This document shows, piece by piece, positions 1 through 8,351 of a stretch of 64,000 nucleotides of DNA (positions within the stretch are counted from its first letter, which is position 1; every line of letters starts with the position of its first letter). The DNA lies in assembly GCA_964462945.1 (NCBI GenBank), contig CAYWZW010000003.1, positions 1 through 64,000 on the forward strand. Direction: 5' to 3'. This DNA comes from GCA-020343675 sp964462945 (GTDB taxonomy: Bacteria > Planctomycetota > Phycisphaerae > Sedimentisphaerales > Anaerobacaceae). A program made the translations under genes and the position numbers. The notes beneath the pieces are model-generated. The model did no database searches and had not been told where the DNA came from. It worked only from the letters and a program-made list of their open reading frames with translations.

Positions 1-1192
1 GGTCGGCACGCATTGCACGCCAAATCCCCAATAAACTGGCGAGAATTGAAATAACCAGTACAATTATCGCTAACGAGCATAAGTCCCTCTGCATCAATAC
101 GACTCGCCGGGGGAAATATGGGAATATCCACTGCCCCAAAAAAAACGCAATACAAAAACCGATACTTCCCAGCAACAGCGCCTGCTCCATAATAAGGCCG
201 AGTATGACCGAGTTTTTTGCGCCTATGAGCTTCAGCATGGCGATATCATGCAGTTTATCGAGAGTGAGCGTATAAAGAATCAAGGCCATGATGATGGCCG
301 AAACAATAATCAGCAACCTTCGAAACAGCCCCAATTGTCTGCGGGCACGCTCAACAGGACCTCTGAGCAGCAATTGTTTTTGGCCGTCCTTCGTATAGAC
401 CGAGACATCCGGCCAGACGGCAATCTGTTTTGCAACTGCCTCTATGTTGTAGCCGGGTTTGACTCGGACCAAAACAGCGCTAATCATAGAGGTGCCCAAA
501 GCGGGTATTCCCGAGCTCTCGCCGCCGGCCCTCTCGCTCATTTGCGGCTGGATGTGTCCGAGTTCGATATCTAATAAACGGTTTACGCGGGCCGCTCTCT
601 CAATACGGATGGATTCCGGCGAGAGGTCAAACTGCACGGCTTTTGCATCATCCAACGTCATAAAGGCCATCGAGTCGCCTGCCTGAGAGGTCATGCCTTT
701 TGTCAGCCCTTTTACTGTGAAGATTTCTTTTCCCAATGCGAGTTTATCTCCCACCTGCAATCCGGATGATTTGTCAGCCACCAACTCGTAATGAGCCTGT
801 TTTAGCCCTCTTCCTGCCGTTATCGGAAGCCAAAGTCCCTTGTCAAGCGGCCACGATAATCCCTGGATGGTCAAACGTAACGGCTTTCCCTTATAAACGC
901 GCTGTACGGTATGAGAAACGAATCCGTGTGCCGATTTAACTCCAGGGACAGGTAAAACACGGTCTTCCAAATCGCGGGGTATACGCGAGATTTCAGCAAA
1001 AGGCCCGCGGGTGTCCTTTTGAACCACCCATAAATCAGCCCCGATGCGCTCAACTAACGTGGTGGCGTCTTCAACCAGACCTCGGTAGATACCGCCCATT
1101 CCCATCACCACCATCAACAAAAGCCCTATGCCCGCCGAAGTCAGAGAAAAACGTCCGAAGTTGTGCTTGATATCCCTTGTTGCCAGATTCAT
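1..1192 (-). CDS. ABC transporter permease, FtsX/DevC type (partial, cut by window edge)
   Basis: An open frame runs without a stop from an ATG at 1192 to the left edge (397 codons). It begins MNLATRDIKHNFGRFSLTSA, has a transmembrane segment at about residues 17-35, a long extracytoplasmic domain, and three C-terminal hydrophobic segments (around LGLFRRLLIIVSAIIMALIL, then IGFCIAFFLGQW, then SLAIIVLVISILASLLGIW). This is the layout of FtsX/MacB/DevC permeases, which work with an ATPase and an HlyD-type adaptor. Start and upstream stop overlap as ATGA (1192-1189) with the adaptor gene, so the two are translationally coupled. The partner ATPase is expected just beyond the left edge. The exported substrate cannot be told from the sequence. 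Confidence 0.85.
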   Translation of the reverse strand, partial: MNLATRDIKHNFGRFSLTSAGIGLLLMVVMGMGGIYRGLVEDATTLVERIGADLWVVQKDTRGPFAEISRIPRDLEDRVLPVPGVKSAHGFVSHTVQRVYKGKPLRLTIQGLSWPLDKGLWLPITAGRGLKQAHYELVADKSSGLQVGDKLALGKEIFTVKGLTKGMTSQAGDSMAFMTLDDAKAVQFDLSPESIRIERAARVNRLLDIELGHIQPQMSERAGGESSGIPALGTSMISAVLVRVKPGYNIEAVAKQIAVWPDVSVYTKDGQKQLLLRGPVERARRQLGLFRRLLIIVSAIIMALILYTLTLDKLHDIAMLKLIGAKNSVILGLIMEQALLLGSIGFCIAFFLGQWIFPYFPRRVVLMQRDLCSLAIIVLVISILASLLGIWRAMRAD

Positions 1193-2358
1193 TTCGTTAT
1201 CACCTTTACCGCTCGACCATCTCTTGGTAGTTTAGAACCAGGGATTAAGACAACTCGACCTGGCTGTAAGCCTTCTTTGACTTCGATTTGGTTTCTGCCT
1301 TCTGTCCCGATGGCAATTTTGCGCCAGTATGCCCTTCCATTTTCTATTACGTAAACGCCCGGTTGCTGCTGCCGCCAGACAACGACGCGCTGAGGAATCA
1401 GCAACACATTTTCCTTGCGGGCGGTTTCTATATAAGTTTCGGCTCTCTGGCCGACGGCCCATATCTTAGGCATCTGGTCGATTGCAACGTCAACAAGTAC
1501 CTCTCTTGTTTCCCTGTCCGCCTGCGGTGCGATCCGAACGACCTTGCCCGGCAGTTCTATTGCAGGGGCGGAACGAAACACTATTTTTGATGCCTGTCCG
1601 GCTTCCAACCGATTCAGCAGCGTCTCATCGACCCATGCGGATATCCAAAGCTCGTCAAGCGAAATCATTTGCAAAACCATGCTGCCGGGGACAGCGACAT
1701 CACCGGGATCGCGGTTTCGCTTGACAATTAATCCATCGAAAGGTGCACAGACTACGGTATATGCTAATTGTGCCTGGGCAAATTGCAGGGAAGCTTCGGC
1801 TTTGATGACAAGTTTTTCGGCCTCAATTTTTGCAGTTTGTGCCTGATTTAATTCTGCCTGGGCGACTTCCATTTGTTGCTGGGATTTCTCAAGAGCATCC
1901 ACACTTACAGCGCCAGAGGGCGCCAACTGCGAGATTCTGGCGTATGATGCCTTCGCTTCTTTTTCCGTGGCTTCTGCACTTTTTATTCCTGAAACGGCCT
2001 TTTCCACACCAGCATGGGCAACCGATAGCTCTGCTTTTGCGATTTCCACTTGCTGCCGGAGATCCTCATCATCCAAAAGGACGAGCTTTTGTCCCTTGAC
2101 CACCTTATGCCCCTGGTCAACCAGGACTTGCGCAACGCGCCCGGAAATTCTTGGACTGATCGTTGCACGCACGTGTGCTTCAAGTGTTCCAGTCCCCATA
2201 GCTTCCGCAGAAATCAGACCTGTCTTGACGGCACAGGATTCAACCGGCACCGGAGCAAAATAGAGGCGATAAACAATGACCAATGCTATTAATAAAACCA
2301 GTGCTATCTTCCAGCCAATACCTAATAATCGTTTTGTAAACATTACTTTTCCCATCAA
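1189..2358 (-). CDS. HlyD/MacA-family membrane fusion (adaptor) protein
   Basis: This 389-residue protein would bridge the inner-membrane ABC permease and the outer envelope. It has one N-terminal transmembrane helix (about residues 12-30), a first lipoyl half (about 65-100, around ISPRISGRVAQVLVDQGHKV), an Ala/Glu/Lys-rich coiled-coil hairpin (about 100-190), the second lipoyl half (VVCAPFDGLIVKRNRDPGD) and beta-barrel domains to the C-terminus. The order is that of DevB/MacA-like adaptors. It overlaps the downstream permease by four bases and follows the PadR gene by two bases, so the three form one operon. A second ATG two codons in is an equally possible start. Role is clear; substrate unknown. 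Confidence 0.88.
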   Translation of the reverse strand: MMGKVMFTKRLLGIGWKIALVLLIALVIVYRLYFAPVPVESCAVKTGLISAEAMGTGTLEAHVRATISPRISGRVAQVLVDQGHKVVKGQKLVLLDDEDLRQQVEIAKAELSVAHAGVEKAVSGIKSAEATEKEAKASYARISQLAPSGAVSVDALEKSQQQMEVAQAELNQAQTAKIEAEKLVIKAEASLQFAQAQLAYTVVCAPFDGLIVKRNRDPGDVAVPGSMVLQMISLDELWISAWVDETLLNRLEAGQASKIVFRSAPAIELPGKVVRIAPQADRETREVLVDVAIDQMPKIWAVGQRAETYIETARKENVLLIPQRVVVWRQQQPGVYVIENGRAYWRKIAIGTEGRNQIEVKEGLQPGRVVLIPGSKLPRDGRAVKVITK

Positions 2359-2360
2359 AC

Positions 2361-2783
2361 TTACATAATTTGAAGCTTAGAATTACTCTTGTGGTTCTTG
2401 AAACGCCGTCTATACTGTTTTAGGAATTTCTCTAAGACCTGCTTTCGCGTAGCAATACTCTCCGCCCAAAGATGAAGCAGGCCGATTCCTTTTTGTGTCA
2501 AACTATAATTTCTTTTCGCCGGGCCAGTCCCCTTGGTGTCCCACTTCGATACTACAAATCCCTCTTTCTCCAGATATCGAAGCGTTCTGTACACCATCGC
2601 AGGGTCGGGATTGGCTTTAGGAAACCCGAAATTGTCTAATTTAGCCATTAACTCATATCCGTAAGAATCCCCTTGCGATAAAAAAAACAACAAACACGGT
2701 TCCACAAAGCGCGTCATTTTTCCGCTCGGGCATTCGCATTTCTCTATTTTGTATTTTTTTGCAAGCCTGCTGCCTTCAAACAT
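2361..2783 (-). CDS. PadR-family transcriptional regulator
   Basis: The 140-residue protein has the PadR winged helix: GDSYGYELMAKLDNFGF is the recognition-helix region, followed by DPAMVYRTLRYLEKEGFVVS and a wing with the YSLTQKG signature, then a short dimerisation helix. PadR proteins are usually repressors released by small molecules. It is first in an operon with the adaptor and permease, so it probably controls an export system in response to its substrate. A perfect palindrome lies 28-46 bases upstream of its start. Residues 16-19 include two cysteines (CECPSGK) just before the HTH, which is unusual; whether they sense metal or redox state is only a guess. Confidence 0.88.
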   Translation of the reverse strand: MFEGSRLAKKYKIEKCECPSGKMTRFVEPCLLFFLSQGDSYGYELMAKLDNFGFPKANPDPAMVYRTLRYLEKEGFVVSKWDTKGTGPAKRNYSLTQKGIGLLHLWAESIATRKQVLEKFLKQYRRRFKNHKSNSKLQIM

Positions 2784-2810
2784 ATTGGCCGCCTATCAAT
2801 TTAATACATC

Positions 2811-2829
2811 TATATGTAATATACATATA
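2811..2829 (-). promoter_or_regulatory. Palindromic operator, probable PadR site
   Basis: A perfect 8-bp inverted repeat, tatatgta-ata-tacatata, lies 28 bases upstream of the padR start. PadR operators typically contain ATGT and ACAT half-sites, which occur here. A TTGACA hexamer (minus strand, 2862-2857) with a weak -10 at 2839-2834 lies just upstream, so binding at the palindrome would cover the transcription start. Autoregulation is an inference. Confidence 0.6.
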
Positions 2830-2915
2830 CATGCACATTACGTTCTTGTTCTGTATTGTCAAGCAGAATTTGCTCTAAGTCGGGTTTCTTGAGGATAACG
2901 GAGTAACTGACCACG

Positions 2916-3614
2916 CTAAGGGGCTGTATAGATTAAATACACGCCCCCGAGCAAGACCAGAACTCCGCAGACCTTTTTAAGAATATCCGCGCCACGCGAT
3001 TTTTCGTTCCAGTTCATGTAACGTTGAACCAGTTCCGTGCATGTTCCGGCAAGAACAATCACGGAGCAATGTCCCACGCCGTAGGCCAGTAAAAGGATGA
3101 TTCCGTAGAGCAAAGCGGTTGATGCAACCTTGAAGGTTACCGCAAGCATAGGAGCCATGTATGCAAACGTGCACGGCCCCAAGGCAATTCCGAAGACGAG
3201 CCCGAGTATAAATGCAGCCAACAAACCCTTTTGCTTGAATCCGATTTGGCTCGGACCACTGAAGGGCATCGGAATGACATCCAGCAATACGAGACCGACC
3301 ACAAAAAATATTAGCGCCACGAAATAATTGCCGTACCGCCCGACATCGCCCATCATTCTGCCGGCGGCAGCGGTCACGCCCCCAATCGCGCCTATCGTAA
3401 TCAAAATTCCAACGGCAAACAGCGTTGATATAAGAAAGGCCCTCTTGGTGGACATCTGACCCTGCTGGTCGATAAATCCTACGATGAGAGGGATACTGGC
3501 CATGTGACACGGGCTAAGTAGTATGCTCAGGATTCCCCAGACGAAGGCGGCAGTCAGAGCTATCTCAGGTGTCCCCTCGACAGCGTGTGTCAGCGTTGTG
3601 AAAAGTTTTTCCAT
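2916..3614 (-). CDS. CcdA/DsbD-like membrane protein of the ArsG type (aromatic arsenical efflux permease family)
   Basis: This 232-residue protein has about six transmembrane helices in two repeats. Each repeat carries a Cys-Pro motif, ILLSPCHMASIPLIVGF near residue 33 and ALGPCTFAYMAPM near residue 145, as in the CcdA/DsbD transmembrane domain. Extra cysteines occur at GHCSVIV and GTCTEL. It is the last gene of the arsenic unit, three bases after a secreted thioredoxin. Family knowledge: ArsG of the arsEFG cluster is a CcdA-like permease proposed to export trivalent aromatic arsenicals, and an ArsF homologue is encoded three genes upstream. The alternative is plain electron transfer from cytoplasmic thioredoxin to the exported thioredoxins of this unit. 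Fold is clear; substrate (arsenical or electrons) is unresolved. Confidence 0.75.
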   Translation of the reverse strand: MEKLFTTLTHAVEGTPEIALTAAFVWGILSILLSPCHMASIPLIVGFIDQQGQMSTKRAFLISTLFAVGILITIGAIGGVTAAAGRMMGDVGRYGNYFVALIFFVVGLVLLDVIPMPFSGPSQIGFKQKGLLAAFILGLVFGIALGPCTFAYMAPMLAVTFKVASTALLYGIILLLAYGVGHCSVIVLAGTCTELVQRYMNWNEKSRGADILKKVCGVLVLLGGVYLIYTAP

Positions 3615-3617
3615 CTG

Positions 3618-4577
3618 CTATTTGACACCCATTTCTGATAGTTTGCCTTCGATCCGTTCCTGTGGGAAAAAGCCCACATGGCGAAAGACCTCCTTGCCGG
3701 CTTTGTCGAAGAATATCTGAACGGGGATGGCCTGGATGCCATAACGACTTGCAAGAATAGGTTCCTGCCCTACATGGACAAAGACAACGTTTGCCTTACC
3801 TTTGTACTTTTCTCTTAATGTCTCGAGTATTGGAGCCAGCATGTCACACGGCACGCAACCTGTTGAGCCAAAATCTACCAGAGATGGTTTCCCGCTATCA
3901 CGAGCTCTATCGACAGGATTGTCTTTTGCCAAAGCTGCCTGAACTTTGAGCCATGAGGCGGAAACTTCGATCTGCATTCTTTGGCCGATGGTCCGAACGT
4001 GCTCATTTATAAGCTCTTGCTGTTTCTGCTGAAGGAGGAATTGCTCAATTTGGGGCTTGACCTGCGCAAGAGCAGCACTGCTAAGCGTTTCCTTATTGTT
4101 GTTGTAAAAATCGAGGATTTCCGTATCGCCTACTTTTACTGTTTTAGCTAAGGTACGCAAATAATCTTGGATAATAGCCTGTTCTCCCTTCTCTGAGATA
4201 TCCAATCCGTTTTTAGCTGCATATACCTTCGCCTCAGCTAAAAGTAACTTAAATGTTGCGATTTGCTCCAAAACAAAAAGGGTACTCTTCTGGAGCTTTG
4301 GCCGCAGGTTCTCCTGGGCTTTTGCTGCTTCCTCATTTAGATCCTTGTCTCTAACAATTAGCTCACCAGCCCTGAGCAATACTCCTTCTGGAAGCTCTAA
4401 GGCTACGGCATAGGTCAAACAAGCCCTTGTCAAACCCGGATACAGCTCGTTTAATGTGCTGGGTTTGGAGAGTGACGAAGATGGATTCACTGTGCTGTTT
4501 CTTTCTGCTCCGTGTAAAGGCATCCCCAAAGCCAAAAAAGAAAAACATGCAACTATAGGAATTCCGTAGTGTTTCAT
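3618..4577 (-). CDS. Exported thioredoxin-fold protein with SurA-like helical N-terminal region
   Basis: A Sec signal peptide (MKHYGIPIVACFSFLALGMP) opens this 319-residue protein. Residues about 60-210 are helical and Lys/Glu/Gln-rich, resembling the N-terminal chaperone part of SurA/PrsA peptidyl-prolyl isomerases, without the parvulin domain. Residues about 225-319 form a thioredoxin domain with active site STGCVPCDMLAPIL and the conserved cis-proline stretch YGIQAIPVQIFF. It probably works in the periplasm as a disulfide reductant or carrier, fed by the CcdA-like protein encoded three bases downstream. Its thioredoxin domain resembles that of the preceding gene, suggesting duplication. 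The helix-plus-thioredoxin combination is unusual; the helical match is by eye only. Confidence 0.75.
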   Translation of the reverse strand: MKHYGIPIVACFSFLALGMPLHGAERNSTVNPSSSLSKPSTLNELYPGLTRACLTYAVALELPEGVLLRAGELIVRDKDLNEEAAKAQENLRPKLQKSTLFVLEQIATFKLLLAEAKVYAAKNGLDISEKGEQAIIQDYLRTLAKTVKVGDTEILDFYNNNKETLSSAALAQVKPQIEQFLLQQKQQELINEHVRTIGQRMQIEVSASWLKVQAALAKDNPVDRARDSGKPSLVDFGSTGCVPCDMLAPILETLREKYKGKANVVFVHVGQEPILASRYGIQAIPVQIFFDKAGKEVFRHVGFFPQERIEGKLSEMGVK

Positions 4578-4598
4578 CGTTATTACCCTCGTACTACG

Positions 4599-6110
4599 TT
4601 ATTTAGGGACGCATTCGCCGATTTTGCAGGCACTTTGAATCTGCTGAGGCGACAGTCTCATTTTGTCGGCAAGGGCCTGGCTAATGCTTATCAGCCTGCC
4701 CCTCTCGTAAGGGTTCTGCTCGACCCATTTCTTCAGGTTTTCCGCGTTGGCAAAGAAGCCCTGGTGGAAACAGCCAGCCGAACCCCACGTACCGTCGGGC
4801 TTCTGTCGCTGCCCAAACCACGCAACGGCCGTCGCCGGTTCCAGTGAAGTGATCTGGCCGTTTAGCGTCTTTACGACGACCGGCTCGCCGGTCAGGCGGT
4901 CCTTCTCGTGAACTTCGATATCCTTGCCGATCCTGGCTGCGACACCCAGCGCGCAATGAGAACAACAACCCCACGTGTGCAGGCCGCCATCGACAATGAC
5001 TTCGGCGGCATCCTGTGGATAGCAGGCCCGGTCGCAGAAACCGCAGCGTGTGGCTAATTCCTTCTCTTGGAGAATATGCCATGCGACGACATTCCCACCC
5101 GCTGCGGCGGCCTTTTCCCTGTCGGCAAAGGCTTTGGTCGTCGGCCGTCCGGTTTGGCCGTCCATGCTGTATACATACACAGCGTCGGCAGCCGGCACCG
5201 GGTCGCCTGTGTCCCAGCTTGTCACCGAGACCTTTTTCTCGAGATCAGTCTTGCCTTCTGTGAGGCACGAGTACAAGATGAAATAGCAGTGCGGACCGCA
5301 CAGCCGGACCGGTCCTTTGTTAGTCTGAACCGTCACAAGCGTCTTGGGATCGATATCGCCATCGCACATGTAGCAGATTTGATCCTTGGGACGATTGTCC
5401 GGCGCAGCGGGAGCGAGCCGCTCGAACGCGGGCGGTTGCGAGCCGGGACCAACGAGATCAACGCCAAACTCTTTCCACTTGGTTAAGATGTCCTCTTTCG
5501 AGTAGAAGCCCTCGTGGCGGAACAGCTCTTTGCCTGAAGCATCATAGAAAATCTGCGTAGGCATGACTCTGATCCGATATACCCGAGCCACGTCAGGCAA
5601 CTTATTCAAGTCGAGAAACTGCACCACTAATCTGCCTTCAAGCTCTTTCTTGAGCCCTTCGAGAATCGGAGCCATCAGTTTACACGGAATACATGTGCCG
5701 GCGCCGATATCAATCAGCACGGGCAGACCTTTTCCTGTGATTTGCTCTGGCATGTATTCAGCCGGCACCTGCGGGCCACCGGACTCGCCGCTTGAAATCT
5801 CTGCTGCCTCTGGTCTTGTTGCTTGGCTGGAGGAACCATACTGCCTGATGGCTATTGCAGTAATGACCCCGGCAATTAGGACGACAACGATTGCTATTTT
5901 TCCTAACTTGTTCATAAATGAATCACTTTCCCTTCTTAACACGCGTTTAATCCAGCTCGCCAGAAGCCAGATGCCGGCGACGGTTGCCAGAAGGAGCAAC
6001 ACATTAGCCGCTTCGCCGCCGCACGGGCACTGGAACACGACTGGGTGCCGAAATATCATCATAAGAATCTGCTTAAGTCTATTCTGACAGGCCCGTTCAT
6101 CACAGTTCAT
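4599..6110 (-). CDS. Membrane-anchored thioredoxin fused to NosL/MerB-like metal-binding domains
   Basis: This 503-residue protein has four parts. Residues 35-58 and 66-88 are two hydrophobic anchors. A thioredoxin domain (about 115-215) has active site GAGTCIPCKLMAPIL. A Cys-rich stretch (about 240-285) with CYMCDGDIDP and LCGPHCYF resembles NosL/TRASH metal-binding segments. The C-terminal part (about 345-490) matches the MerB alkylmercury lyase pattern: TWGCCSHCALG, then TGEPVVV, LEPATAVAWF and GCFHQGFFANAENLKKW. In MerB the catalytic set is Cys, Asp, Cys; here both cysteines can be placed but the Asp position appears to be Gly. A shorter start is ATG 5915, which drops the first anchor. 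It probably handles an arsenical or thiol-bound metal in the periplasm; carbon-metal cleavage is a hypothesis. Confidence 0.72.
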   Translation of the reverse strand: MNCDERACQNRLKQILMMIFRHPVVFQCPCGGEAANVLLLLATVAGIWLLASWIKRVLRRESDSFMNKLGKIAIVVVLIAGVITAIAIRQYGSSSQATRPEAAEISSGESGGPQVPAEYMPEQITGKGLPVLIDIGAGTCIPCKLMAPILEGLKKELEGRLVVQFLDLNKLPDVARVYRIRVMPTQIFYDASGKELFRHEGFYSKEDILTKWKEFGVDLVGPGSQPPAFERLAPAAPDNRPKDQICYMCDGDIDPKTLVTVQTNKGPVRLCGPHCYFILYSCLTEGKTDLEKKVSVTSWDTGDPVPAADAVYVYSMDGQTGRPTTKAFADREKAAAAGGNVVAWHILQEKELATRCGFCDRACYPQDAAEVIVDGGLHTWGCCSHCALGVAARIGKDIEVHEKDRLTGEPVVVKTLNGQITSLEPATAVAWFGQRQKPDGTWGSAGCFHQGFFANAENLKKWVEQNPYERGRLISISQALADKMRLSPQQIQSACKIGECVPK

Positions 6111-6113
6111 TCC

Positions 6114-6581
6114 TTATTTATCGTTCATAAATTTGCTTATTTCATCCTTCACATACTCGGAGAATCCTTCAGAGTTACCGAGAAGCTGCCATACTTCTTC
6201 GAGCTTCTTGTATCTAACGTGACTGCCGTTTACCATCCTTGCCACAACGAGAGTGCCGGTGGCAATGTCGAACTCTCTCTTAAACTCCTCACCGCCCGGG
6301 TCGTCTATGTTAAACGGGATCCACATGAGCCTCCCATTCGCCACTTGCTCGGGGAAATTGTCTTTGATGACTTGAGCGGCGTTGGTTTCGATCGTGAGAC
6401 AGGAGAAACATCGGGCCGTTCTGTGAAAGTAGTACACGATGACCGTTGGCTCTGCCGGATTGCCTTTGTGCTGTCCGTTTAAGCCCTGAGATGCCGACTC
6501 GCCGTCTGATTGACGCTCCTGACAGCCACAGCAGATTAGAACCAGCGCGATAAGAACGCTTGGTCTCAGTTTGGATAACAT
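6114..6581 (-). CDS. ArsF-like lipoprotein (nitrophenyl nitroreductase subunit family)
   Basis: I place the start at ATG 6581, giving 155 residues. It opens with a lipoprotein signal (MLSKLRPSVLIALVLICCGC, lipidated Cys at the end) and avoids overlap with the upstream gene; a longer in-frame start at 6758 would overlap it. The body has a thioredoxin-like fold with VIVYYFHRTARCFSCLTIE, so a CxxC at the usual position, and ends with a helix. This matches the family named for ArsF, one of two proteins (ArsE, ArsF) needed for reduction of nitroaromatic arsenicals such as roxarsone in Shewanella. It lies between a DGC-domain gene (14 bases) and the MerB-like fusion (3 bases). The catalytic role is inferred from family and context. 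Confidence 0.75.
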   Translation of the reverse strand: MLSKLRPSVLIALVLICCGCQERQSDGESASQGLNGQHKGNPAEPTVIVYYFHRTARCFSCLTIETNAAQVIKDNFPEQVANGRLMWIPFNIDDPGGEEFKREFDIATGTLVVARMVNGSHVRYKKLEEVWQLLGNSEGFSEYVKDEISKFMNDK

Positions 6582-6595
6582 TGCGGTATCAACTC

Positions 6596-6973
6596 CTATG
6601 ATGCGATCATCTCTTTGCATTTGGCTACGACTTTGACAATGTTCTCCTCGGTGGCTGGGCTTTTTCCCTTCTCCAGCCCAAGGTCTGCCAACTGCAGATG
6701 GGTGAAGTTGCTGAATCCAGCCTGCTCTAAACAATTCTTGACGCAATTCAAAGAGCATCCGTCAATCGCCAGAATCTTCTCAGCGGATTTCGCCGTTTTC
6801 ATAATGCCGCTGACGCGTCCACCGGTACCGGCTAAACAGAACATCTTGCCGCTGCCGTCCTGGGTCAATCGTCGAGCCGCTCGGTCGGAAATCTCTCCCA
6901 CGTCCGCGGCTCCGGAGCACGCAAATACCAATTTGGGCCCGCCGCAGCAAGCCCCTGATTTCTCAGCAGACAT
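6596..6973 (-). CDS. DGC-domain putative zinc-binding protein
   Basis: The 125-residue protein belongs to the DGC family, named for the motif seen here as LAIDGCSLNCVKNCLE (about residues 68-83). The N-terminus has ACCGGPKLVFACSGAADVG, so cysteines at both ends of the fold probably bind a metal such as zinc, or an arsenical. DGC proteins often sit with small thioredoxins, CcdA proteins and arsenic permeases; the biochemical role is not established. It follows the small thioredoxin gene by 9 bases and precedes the ArsF-like gene by 14. The CCGGP at residues 9-13 echoes the Cys pairs of two other proteins of this island. Confidence 0.82.
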   Translation of the reverse strand: MSAEKSGACCGGPKLVFACSGAADVGEISDRAARRLTQDGSGKMFCLAGTGGRVSGIMKTAKSAEKILAIDGCSLNCVKNCLEQAGFSNFTHLQLADLGLEKGKSPATEENIVKVVAKCKEMIAS

Positions 6974-6982
6974 GATTTCCCC

Positions 6983-7216
6983 TTACACAAGCATCTTCTT
7001 AATTTCGTCCGGCGAAGCAACCTTGCCGACGGTTTTTACCTGGCCGTCGATTGCCAGGGCCGGCGTCATCATCACGCCGAATTTCATAATATCATTTATC
7101 TGCGTCACCTTTTCCAGGGAGTATTCGACACCCAAATCTTTGGCTGCCGCCTCGGCGTTTTCAGCTAACTTCCTACATTTTGGGCAACCTGTGCCGAGTA
7201 CTTGTATTTTTTTCAT
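6983..7216 (-). CDS. Small thioredoxin-like redox protein
   Basis: I chose ATG 7216 (77 residues) because AAGGAG lies about ten bases upstream and the protein then begins MKKIQVLGTGCPKCRKLAEN, the typical start of the 'redox-active disulfide protein 2' family; a longer frame from 7276 would run into acr3. The active site is CPKC (Cys11, Cys14), and MMTPALAIDGQV carries the cis-proline. It is cytoplasmic and could serve as electron donor to the CcdA-like proteins or to an arsenic-reducing step. In arsEFG clusters the ArsE subunit is also a small protein, but I cannot equate the two from sequence alone. Confidence 0.88.
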   Translation of the reverse strand: MKKIQVLGTGCPKCRKLAENAEAAAKDLGVEYSLEKVTQINDIMKFGVMMTPALAIDGQVKTVGKVASPDEIKKMLV

Positions 7217-7229
7217 ATTGGAGACTCCT

Positions 7230-8318
7230 TCAGGGCTTGTCATACACTTTTTCAGAATTGTTACCCGTACGCTCATTGGCGAACCACTTTCCTTTCAGCC
7301 AAAAGCTGACATTTACAAGGGAAATCAGCACCGGCACCTCCACTAAAGGCCCGATCACTGCGGCGAAGGCCTGCCCAGAGCTAATGCCAAACACCGCAAC
7401 CGCTACGGCGATTGCCAGCTCGAAGTTGTTACTGGCGGCGGTGAAAGAAAGCGTGGCAGTTTTAGCATAATTTGCCCCCATCCGAAAGCTCATCCAGAAG
7501 CTCACAAAGAACATCACCACGAAGTATATCAGCAACGGGATGGCGATGCGGACCACGTCCAGCGGGATCTGCACGATCAGGTTGCCTTTGAGGCTGAACA
7601 TCACCAGAATTGTGAAGAGCAAGGCGATGAGCGTGATCGGGCTGATTTTAGGAATGAAAACGCGGTGATACCAGTCCTTGCCCTTGGCCTTGACCAACAC
7701 CAGGCGCGTCAGAATACCGGCGATGAACGGAATGCCGAGGTAGATGAACACACTTTTGGCAATCTGGCCGATACCGATATTCACCACGCTGCCCTTGAGC
7801 CCAACCAGCGGCGGCAGAACCGTGATGAAGAACCAAGCATAGACGCTGTAAAACACGACCTGAAAGACGCTATTGAAGGCTACCAGACCGGCGCAGTATT
7901 CTGTGTCGCCGTGGGCCAGCTCGTTCCAGACAATGACCATTGCGATGCAGCGTGCCAGTCCAATCATGATTAGTCCAACCATGTACTCCGGATAACCTCG
8001 CAGGAAGACAATAGCGAGAACGAACATAAGGACCGGGCCGATCACCCAGTTCTGGATGAGGGACAGACCGAGCACTTTGAAATTGCGAAACACGTCGCCC
8101 AGTTCCTCATACTTTACCTTAGCCAGAGGCGGATACATCATCAGAATCAGGCCCAAAGCAATGGCGATGTTTGTAGTTCCGACCTGGAATAAATTGATGA
8201 ACCTCTCGGCGGCAGGGATGAAGTATCCAAGGCCGATTCCGACAGCCATTGCCAGAAAAATCCATACCGTCAAATAGCGGTCCAGAAATGATAGCTTCTT
8301 ACTGACCGATGCAGGCAT
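7230..8318 (-). CDS. acr3: Arsenite efflux transporter, ACR3 family
   Basis: This 362-residue, roughly ten-helix carrier is a clear Acr3. The start SKKLSFLDRYLTVWIFLAM is characteristic, and the key transport cysteine is present in GLARCIAMVIVWNELAHGD (Cys124). The second conserved region, AAVIGPLVEVPVLISLV, is also intact. Acr3 exports arsenite from the cytoplasm using the proton motive force. It is a middle gene of the ArsR-headed unit, 33 bases after the AhpD-like gene and 13 before the small thioredoxin. It anchors the assignment of the whole unit to arsenic. Length and motifs are normal for the family. Confidence 0.95.
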   Translation of the reverse strand: MPASVSKKLSFLDRYLTVWIFLAMAVGIGLGYFIPAAERFINLFQVGTTNIAIALGLILMMYPPLAKVKYEELGDVFRNFKVLGLSLIQNWVIGPVLMFVLAIVFLRGYPEYMVGLIMIGLARCIAMVIVWNELAHGDTEYCAGLVAFNSVFQVVFYSVYAWFFITVLPPLVGLKGSVVNIGIGQIAKSVFIYLGIPFIAGILTRLVLVKAKGKDWYHRVFIPKISPITLIALLFTILVMFSLKGNLIVQIPLDVVRIAIPLLIYFVVMFFVSFWMSFRMGANYAKTATLSFTAASNNFELAIAVAVAVFGISSGQAFAAVIGPLVEVPVLISLVNVSFWLKGKWFANERTGNNSEKVYDKP

Positions 8319-8351
8319 TTATTCGACACCTCTTATCTTTGCTCGAAATAG

